From DAOTXK01 sp034435395 (GTDB lineage Bacteria > Chloroflexota > Anaerolineae > Aggregatilineales > Ch27): a DNA stretch of 11,628 nucleotides. Shown here one piece after another: positions 7,430-11,628 of the stretch. The position numbers and the translations under genes are program-made. The notes beneath the pieces are model-generated. The model made no database searches and was not told where the DNA came from. It worked only from the letters and a program-made list of their open reading frames with translations. The DNA is taken from assembly GCA_034435395.1 (NCBI GenBank), contig DAOTXK010000195.1, positions 1-11,628 of the forward strand. The letters are read 5' to 3'. Positions within the stretch are counted from its first letter, which is position 1, and the number at the start of each line of letters is the position of its first letter.

Positions 7430-8212
7430 TTAGTGTCCTTCGGAGAGGTCGGGAGGGAGCAAATCATGCTGGGTATCGCTCAGGCCACCCTTTGGTGTTT
7501 CCTCTTCCACGTATAGCAGCGATATGCCCCCAATGCGGATCACGTCTCCTGGCGAAAGAATGTGCTCGTTGACGCGCTGGCCGTTGACATAGGTCCCCCC
7601 CCGGCTCTGCGTGTCGTATAAAACGAAGCGCCCATGTCTGAGCCGCACCTGGAGGTGGTGCCGTGAGATGCGCAGATCGCTGATCACCAGGTCATTTTCC
7701 GGGTGCCGACCGATGTTAAAAATCTCCCGGTTGATGGGCACGGTGCGCTGACCGTCAATGATCAGTTGTGCGTCGGGGGCGGGCGAGGTCAGCGGCCGGT
7801 CAACCGGCTCCATAAGCTGGGTTGTCTGGTGCTTGTGGATGATGTGTTTGGCCTCGATACGCACGCTGCGGGTGGGCACTTCCGGATCGGCGATCAGGAC
7901 AATTTCGGGAGGGGCCAGCAGGAGCAGGCCGGTTTCCTGGCAGTAGTTGACGACCTCCCCGGCCAGCTGGCTGTCGAGGTCCGGCGTTTGGGCCAGCAGC
8001 ACAACGTGGTCGTCCGTGGAAAACCGGATCTCGTAATGGGTGGGGGCCGCCTCACGCCCGCTGGCACCGGCGATGGTGTTATCCTCAATGGCCCGCGCCA
8101 GTTGCAGGGCGACCTCGCGGGGATGCAATGGCCCCCGGAACAAGCGAGCGAAACCGCCCTCGATCAGGCGTTCCAGGCGTTCTTCGAAGTCGGAGATTCG
8201 TCTCTTTTTCAT
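7430..8212 (-). CDS. fhaA: FhaA-like protein (DUF3662 N-terminal domain plus FHA domain)
   Basis: A 260-residue protein without a signal peptide. Residues ~7-115 match the FhaA N-terminal domain DUF3662 (DFEERLERLIEGGFARLF, HPREVALQLARAI, then a beta-rich part). A variable linker leads to a C-terminal FHA domain (about 149-235) with G168-R169, S183-R-H-H186 and N210-G211, all consistent with phosphothreonine binding. In actinobacteria FhaA binds phosphorylated MviN/MurJ and regulates peptidoglycan synthesis; a similar role here is inference from the wall genes in the same run. ATG 8212 is the only start compatible with the DUF3662 match. A consensus TATAAT lies seven bases before it with no Shine-Dalgarno sequence, suggesting a leaderless message. 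The stop is one base from the fhaB start. Confidence 0.92.
   Translation of the reverse strand: MKKRRISDFEERLERLIEGGFARLFRGPLHPREVALQLARAIEDNTIAGASGREAAPTHYEIRFSTDDHVVLLAQTPDLDSQLAGEVVNYCQETGLLLLAPPEIVLIADPEVPTRSVRIEAKHIIHKHQTTQLMEPVDRPLTSPAPDAQLIIDGQRTVPINREIFNIGRHPENDLVISDLRISRHHLQVRLRHGRFVLYDTQSRGGTYVNGQRVNEHILSPGDVIRIGGISLLYVEEETPKGGLSDTQHDLLPPDLSEGH
7436..7441 (-). promoter_or_regulatory. Ribosome binding site deciding the fhaB GTG start
   Basis: GAAGGA reads within the last codons of fhaA, seven bases before GTG 7428. It supports this start over the longer frame that would overlap fhaA. Confidence 0.65.
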
Positions 8213-8219
8213 GAGGCGG

Positions 8220-8248
8220 ATTATAGCCCGGCGCGATTATCGGGGCAA
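8220..8248 (-). promoter_or_regulatory. Sigma70-type promoter of fhaA and the wall-gene run, probably leaderless
   Basis: On the minus strand TTGCCC (8248-8243), a 17-base spacer and a perfect TATAAT (8225-8220) precede the fhaA ATG at 8212 by seven bases. Transcription would start at about 8212-8213, the start codon itself, and the intervening CCGCCTC carries no ribosome binding site. It is the only strong promoter I see upstream of the minus-strand genes. Confidence 0.7.
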
Positions 8249-8320
8249 AGCGCCCCTGGAGAGGATCACGCCCCGTTTGGCCAATCGTGTTAAGATATTG
8301 TTATAGGCGTGCGCAGCCTG

Positions 8321-8349
8321 TTGCTACCGGTTTGGTCACTCTTTATACT
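8321..8349 (+). promoter_or_regulatory. Sigma70-type promoter of selD
   Basis: TTGCTA (8321-8326), a 17-base spacer and TATACT (8344-8349) match the consensus at 4/6 and 5/6 bases. The predicted start near 8356 leaves a leader of about 39 bases before ATG 8395. It is divergent from the fhaA promoter, with about 70 bases between the two -35 elements. Confidence 0.65.
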
Positions 8350-8383
8350 TGAGTCAGCAGGTGTGGCGGCGCGCGTAGCAACC

Positions 8384-8387
8384 GGAG
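8384..8387 (+). promoter_or_regulatory. Ribosome binding site deciding the selD start
   Basis: GGAG lies seven bases before ATG 8395. It places the selD start upstream of the in-frame UGA rather than at the TTG 8491 or any later codon. Confidence 0.7.
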
Positions 8388-8394
8388 TCTACCG

Positions 8395-9456
8395 ATGACC
8401 AAGCTCCACAATCACGAAGTCAAGCTGACGGCGCTGGCTTCGTGCGCAGGGTGAGCGTCCAAGCTCGGCCCTGACGAGCTGGCGCAAGTCTTGCGCCCCC
8501 TACAAAATATCTTCCTGCCGGGTGACTATCCCGACCTGCTGGTAGGTCTGGCGGAGCCGGATGATGCGGCCGTCTACCGGCTGGATGACTCGCGGGCGTT
8601 GGTTGTCACCACCGATTTTTTCCCGCCGGTGGTCGACGACCCCTACGATTATGGGTCGATTGCCGCCGCCAACGCCATGAGCGATGTGTTTGCCATGGGC
8701 GGCCAGGTGCTGTTCGCGCTGAACATCGCGGCGTTTCCCGGCAACCTGGACGCCGGCATCCTGAGTGAGATCATGCGCGGCGGCGCGGAGAAGGTGCGCG
8801 AGGCGGGGGCCGTCATCGCCGGCGGGCATACCATCAAGGATGACGAGCCCAAATACGGCCTGGCCGTGATCGGCGTGGCCGAACTGGATCAGGTACGGGC
8901 CAAGAGCAGCGCTCAGGCGGGCGATGTGCTGGTGCTGACCAAGGCGCTGGGGACCGGTGTGACGACGACGGCGCTCAAGCAGGACCGGGCCGATCCGGCA
9001 GACGTGGCCAGCGCGGTGGCCAGCATGCAGCACCTCAACCAGGGGGCGGCGCGGGCGGCGATCCGGGCAGGGGCGCACGCGATGACGGATGTCACCGGTT
9101 ACGGCTTGTTGGGGCATGGCTGTGAGATGGCGGCGTTGAGCGGCGTGGACCTCGAGATCAGGGTGCGGGACCTCCAGTGGCTGCCGGGCGTGGAACGGTA
9201 CGCGGCGGAGTGGCTGTTCCCCGGCGGCATGGCCAGCAACCGGTTGTACTATCAGCAGTGGGTCGCTTTTGAAAGCGACATCTCGGAAGAGACGCAGGCC
9301 CTGCTCTTTAATCCGGAAACCTCCGGCGGGCTGTTGATCGCCGTGCCTCCGGAGGGAGTTGATCAGTTGCTGGCTGAGCTGGCCGCCAACGGCGATGTGC
9401 CTCAGCGAATGGGGCAGGTGGTGGCTGGGGAGGGCCGGATACGGGTTCACGGCTAG
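8395..9456 (+). CDS. selD: Selenide, water dikinase, selenocysteine-containing (UGA 8452-8454 read as Sec20)
   Basis: Makes selenophosphate from selenide and ATP, the selenium donor for selenocysteine and selenouridine; cytosolic. Reading from ATG 8395 through the UGA at 8452-8454 gives 353 residues, a normal SelD length. The N-terminal active-site loop reads LASCAGUASKLG, with Sec20 at the position of the catalytic Cys (E. coli Cys17) and K23 at that of the essential Lys20. Metal- and ATP-binding aspartates follow: PDDAAV (D56/D57), TTDFF (D74) and NAMSDVFAMGG (D97), then DVTGYGLLGHG and FNPETSGGLL. Sec-containing SelD is a known variant. A hairpin directly after the UGA fits a bacterial SECIS. 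A call starting at TTG 8491 would lose the whole active-site loop. The gene implies a Sec decoding system (selA, selB, selC) elsewhere in the genome. Confidence 0.93.
8455..8485 (+). promoter_or_regulatory. Candidate bacterial SECIS element
   Basis: Directly after the UGA, an 11-bp stem can form. GCG 8455-8457 pairs with CGC 8483-8485, CC 8459-8460 with GG 8481-8482, and AGCUCG 8462-8467 with CGAGCU 8475-8480. U8458 and A8461 are bulged on the 5' side, and the apical loop is seven bases starting with G. A bulged U and a G at the start of the loop are features of SelB-bound bSECIS hairpins. The loop starts 13 bases after the UGA, slightly closer than in E. coli fdhF. Confidence 0.65.
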
Positions 9457-9505
9457 ACCGTGGCATGGCGTTCATCTGATGCCAATCGAGTGGATAGGGA
9501 TAGTC

Positions 9506-9961
9506 ATGGTGGATAGACCAACCCGGCCAACCAAACCATTTACCCAGCGCCGCTATGGGGATTCGACCGAGGTCTTCGTCCTCAGCAAACAGCAGGGCGA
9601 TTCGGTGGTGGTGGGCGGTGTGGGGGCAGACGGTCGCTGGATGCGCGTGTTGACCAGGCGGGCCGCCCAACTGCTCTGGTTTAATCTGACCGGCTTGTTA
9701 TTCCCGGAAAAGTCCAGGCAGGTGACCGGCATTGCTGTCACGGCTCCGCTGCGGGGCCGTGAGCGACCCTCCGTCACCCATCACCTGGAGGTGGTCCGCA
9801 CGGCGGACAACTACATCGAGGTGCTGGGTTGGGCGGAGAAGGATACCTGGTGGGCCAGGCTGCCGGAATACGAGGCCCGTAACCTGTGGACCAAACTTGA
9901 CCTGCTGCTGTACCCGGTTGGCTGGGAAGGACGAAACAGTAAGAAGCCGTCTGGTACCTGA
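9506..9961 (+). CDS. Hypothetical protein with two tandem repeats
   Basis: A 151-residue protein that I do not recognise as a named family. It has no signal peptide or membrane span; it is basic and rich in Trp. Two segments look duplicated: about residues 32-68 (DSVVVGGVGADGRW ... LLWFNLTGLLFP) and about 107-143 (DNYIEVLGWAEKDTW ... NLWTKLDLLLYP). They share the pattern W-x4-L-x4-A-x2-L-W-x2-L-x2-LL-[FY]-P after a beta-like segment, suggesting two copies of one beta-then-helix unit. I chose ATG 9506, with AGGGA five bases upstream; the frame is open to 9359 but that part overlaps selD. The gap after selD is only 49 bases, so it may be on the selD message, though no selenium role is implied. 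A terminator-like hairpin follows it. Confidence 0.7.
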   Translation: MVDRPTRPTKPFTQRRYGDSTEVFVLSKQQGDSVVVGGVGADGRWMRVLTRRAAQLLWFNLTGLLFPEKSRQVTGIAVTAPLRGRERPSVTHHLEVVRTADNYIEVLGWAEKDTWWARLPEYEARNLWTKLDLLLYPVGWEGRNSKKPSGT

Positions 9962-9987
9962 GTGGTGGGTGGCCAGGGATGTGGCGG

Positions 9988-10010
9988 AGACGGGCCTGCT
10001 TGACCCGTCT
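9988..10010 (+). terminator. Candidate rho-independent terminator after the selD-hypothetical pair
   Basis: A perfect 7-bp inverted repeat (AGACGGG at 9988-9994, CCCGTCT at 10004-10010) with a 9-base loop is followed by TTCGTGTTTC. It can extend by two G-U pairs. The T-tract is interrupted. It lies 26 bases after the hypothetical gene's stop and before the next promoter, as expected for a transcription-unit boundary. Confidence 0.55.
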
Positions 10011-10057
10011 TTCGTGTTTCGGGCATCCTGCCGCCCTCGCCCGGCGGCGGCCCTCGT

Positions 10058-10085
10058 TTGACTGTATGCCGTTTGCCCGTAAAAT
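10058..10085 (+). promoter_or_regulatory. Sigma70-type promoter of the glycoside-hydrolase-like gene
   Basis: TTGACT (10058-10063), a 16-base spacer and TAAAAT (10080-10085) each match the consensus at 5/6 bases. Transcription would start near 10092, giving a leader of about 47 bases before ATG 10139. This makes the upstream in-frame ATG at 10100 less likely. Confidence 0.65.
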
Positions 10086-10126
10086 GGCGGTGGGAACGAA
10101 TGACCTGGCCCTTTTGGGCATTTGTC

Positions 10127-10131
10127 GAGGA
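10127..10131 (+). promoter_or_regulatory. Ribosome binding site for ATG 10139
   Basis: GAGGA is placed seven bases before ATG 10139, favouring it over the in-frame ATG at 10100, whose upstream region has only a weak match. Confidence 0.55.
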
Positions 10132-10138
10132 CACGCCC

Positions 10139-11628
10139 ATGCTGCAAGGCAAAGGTATGTTCATCTGGGAGGTGCAAAAGGCCGACGGCGGCGACCCGGA
10201 TAGACTGGTGGCGCTGGCGCGGGCGGCCCAGATCACGCATGTGATCTTCAAGCTGTCCGACGGCACCTTCGACTTTCCCCTCCCGGCGCAGGACCCCGGC
10301 GGCAGATATGAGCTGATGACCGACGCGGCGATCCGGGCCTTTCAGCGGGCGGGGGTCCAGGTCTGGGCGCTGACCCACACCCAGGGGAGCGATCCGGCCA
10401 TGGAGGCTCACCGCGCCGCCAGCCGCGTGCTCCGCTGGAGCCTCTCCGGCCTGGTGGTCAGCCCGCAGAGCCAGTACATCGGGCAGCATGACAAGGCCCG
10501 GCTGTTTATGTCCACGCTGCGGCAGGACCTGGGGGCCGATCCGGAACGCCTCCTGATCGCCTTCAGCCTGTTCCGCGATCCCGATTCGCAGGACCCGCCG
10601 ACGTGGCCGCTGTCGCGCCGCTTCCCGATCGATGAGTTCGTCGCCCAATGCGATCTGATCATGCCGCAGGTGTTCTGGATCGCGCGGGATGGCGGCGACC
10701 CCGCGGGGACGCTGCGCGAGAATCACCAGCAGTATAGTCGCCGCTACCCCGGCAAACCGTATGTGCCGACGGGGGCGGCTTTTGGGGAGCAGTACGGCAC
10801 GGTGCAATGGTCGGCCACGCCCGCCCAGATCGAGCTGTTTCTCAACCAGGTGCGCGCGCTGGACCTGCCGGCGGCGAACTTCTGGAGCTGGCAGCATGCC
10901 CGCCACGATTCCCGCAACCCGGCCTATACAGGGACTCAGTTGTGGGACGCGGTGGCCCGTTATCCCTGGCCGGTCAGCGCCCCAGGCACCGGGCCAGCGG
11001 AGCCGCCCGCGCCGGGTGACCCGTTTGCTGATGGGGAGGAGATCATCCCGCCGGGCGACCGCCGCTACCTGGATGGCGTTTATGGCCGGTTCAGCACCGT
11101 CCGCTTTACCACCATGCCGAGCGCCTACGGGCCGGTCAAGTACGCGCCGACCCATCCGACCCGCAGCACGCTCTGGGCGCAGTGGGTGCCGGGCATCACC
11201 CGGAGCGGTCGTTATGAGATCGCCGTGTTTGTGCCGGGCACCCATGCCACGACCATGCATGCCCGCTATCACATTCGGGGCGTGGTCGGCCAGGACAGCA
11301 CCGTCGTGGTGGAACTCGACCAGAACCGTTATTACGATCGTTTTGTGCCGCTGGGCGTCTTTGAGTTGGACGGGTCTCGCCCGGACACCGGGGCGGTCAA
11401 CCTGACCAACCTGACTGGCGAGGCCGGGCGCGAAGTGGCTTTTTCACCGATCCGGTGGCGGCGGGTGGCGGACGAGCCGTCCACGGATGGCCTGGCTGAC
11501 GGCTATGATGCGCCGGTCGGCACGGCGGAGGAACGCGCGGCTGATCAACTGTGGCCGGGGCGCTGGCTTGACGCTAACCCCTTCGGCAACCGTTACCCGG
11601 ACAGCACCAGTTCGACCGCCTATCACAC
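10139..11628 (+). CDS. Modular glycoside-hydrolase-like protein with golvesin-type CBD (3' end outside window)
   Basis: At least 496 residues, open to the window end. Residues ~1-278 resemble a TIM-barrel glycoside-hydrolase-like domain (GKGMFIWEV, ITHVIFKLSDG, VQVWALTH, CDLIMPQVFW, VPTGAAFG, LPAANFWSWQH). A Pro-rich linker follows (282-306). Residues ~310-443 look like a golvesin/Xly-type carbohydrate-binding beta sandwich (LWAQWVPGI, GRYEIAVFVPG, ARYHIRGVVG, VVVELDQN, PLGVFEL). A third region (GYDAPVGTAEERAADQLWPG) resembles the lead-in to an M23-type peptidase domain, and the window ends at AYH, which may begin its His/Asp zinc motif. In the barrel, the strand LSGLVVSPQSQY (102-113) has Ser/Gln where I would expect acidic residues. 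No signal peptide is visible, odd for a wall hydrolase. Domain calls are from memory of patterns and moderately sure. Confidence 0.75.
   Translation, partial: MLQGKGMFIWEVQKADGGDPDRLVALARAAQITHVIFKLSDGTFDFPLPAQDPGGRYELMTDAAIRAFQRAGVQVWALTHTQGSDPAMEAHRAASRVLRWSLSGLVVSPQSQYIGQHDKARLFMSTLRQDLGADPERLLIAFSLFRDPDSQDPPTWPLSRRFPIDEFVAQCDLIMPQVFWIARDGGDPAGTLRENHQQYSRRYPGKPYVPTGAAFGEQYGTVQWSATPAQIELFLNQVRALDLPAANFWSWQHARHDSRNPAYTGTQLWDAVARYPWPVSAPGTGPAEPPAPGDPFADGEEIIPPGDRRYLDGVYGRFSTVRFTTMPSAYGPVKYAPTHPTRSTLWAQWVPGITRSGRYEIAVFVPGTHATTMHARYHIRGVVGQDSTVVVELDQNRYYDRFVPLGVFELDGSRPDTGAVNLTNLTGEAGREVAFSPIRWRRVADEPSTDGLADGYDAPVGTAEERAADQLWPGRWLDANPFGNRYPDSTSSTAYH

Noticed and set aside
8213..8394. tRNA-Sec or other structured RNA in the divergent intergenic region
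   Set aside because: I found no cloverleaf arms or terminal CCA-type end; the region is accounted for by two promoters and the selD leader.
8452..8454. UGA in selD as a nonsense mutation or a sequencing error
   Set aside because: It falls exactly at the catalytic Cys/Sec position, the frame is conserved on both sides, and a hairpin follows directly. Random disruption would not be expected to hit this codon.
8500..9450. 316-residue open frame on the minus strand opposite selD
   Set aside because: SelD motifs on the plus strand are unambiguous; the antisense frame has no domain content.
10100..10138. Upstream in-frame ATG for the glycoside-hydrolase-like gene
   Set aside because: Only about eight bases from the predicted transcription start and a weak ribosome binding site; ATG 10139 has GAGGA at good spacing. 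Not excluded completely.
9698..11272. 524-residue open frame on the minus strand
   Set aside because: It is rich in Arg, His, Pro and Gly with no domain signal and lies opposite the hypothetical protein and the glycoside-hydrolase-like gene, which carry clear domain patterns, promoter and ribosome binding site. A shadow of high-GC coding.

Overview
The window looks like part of a GC-rich (about 60-65 % by eye) chromosome from the phylum Chloroflexota, probably an Anaerolineae-like lineage. This rests on the gene content: a CpXC-domain protein, a DUF3662-FHA protein with an FHA partner, an atypical SDR, and a glycoside-hydrolase-like barrel fused to a golvesin-type carbohydrate-binding domain. 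The assignment is inference, because no rRNA or phylogenetic marker is present. Every stretch longer than about 200 bases is coding; there are no tRNA genes, IS elements or CRISPR arrays.

Layout. (1) Positions 1-2416, plus strand: the 3' part of a PAS-type sensor histidine kinase, coupled by an ATGA overlap to a zinc-ribbon CpXC protein. (2) Positions 2459-8212, minus strand: a compact six-gene run transcribed fhaA, fhaB, SDR, mtnP, ftsW/rodA-like, pbp-like. It starts from a strong sigma70-type promoter that appears to make a leaderless fhaA mRNA and ends at a hairpin facing the CpXC gene. The order fhaA-fhaB-rodA-pbpA is that of the actinobacterial cell-wall growth cluster. Here an SDR and a methylthioadenosine phosphorylase sit where actinobacteria have the phosphatase gene pstP. 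(3) Positions 8213-8394: back-to-back promoters. (4) Positions 8395-9961, plus strand: selD read through an in-frame UGA (selenocysteine 20), then a small unknown protein with an internal duplication. (5) Position 10139 to the window end, plus strand: a large modular wall-hydrolase-like gene with its own promoter, cut by the window edge.

Two things stand out. First, selD is itself a selenoprotein gene: its true start, a promoter, a ribosome binding site and a SECIS-like hairpin all lie upstream of, or across, a UGA that ordinary gene calling would treat as a stop. Second, the penicillin-binding protein paired with the SEDS polymerase keeps the family fold but has lost all three transpeptidase motifs (SxxK, SxN, KTG), while the SEDS protein keeps its catalytic aspartate. 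The open frame and the coupled ATGA junction argue for a maintained non-catalytic partner rather than a decaying gene. The SDR (no Tyr/Lys pair) and the glycoside-hydrolase-like barrel (acidic loop replaced by neutral residues) also lack expected catalytic residues.
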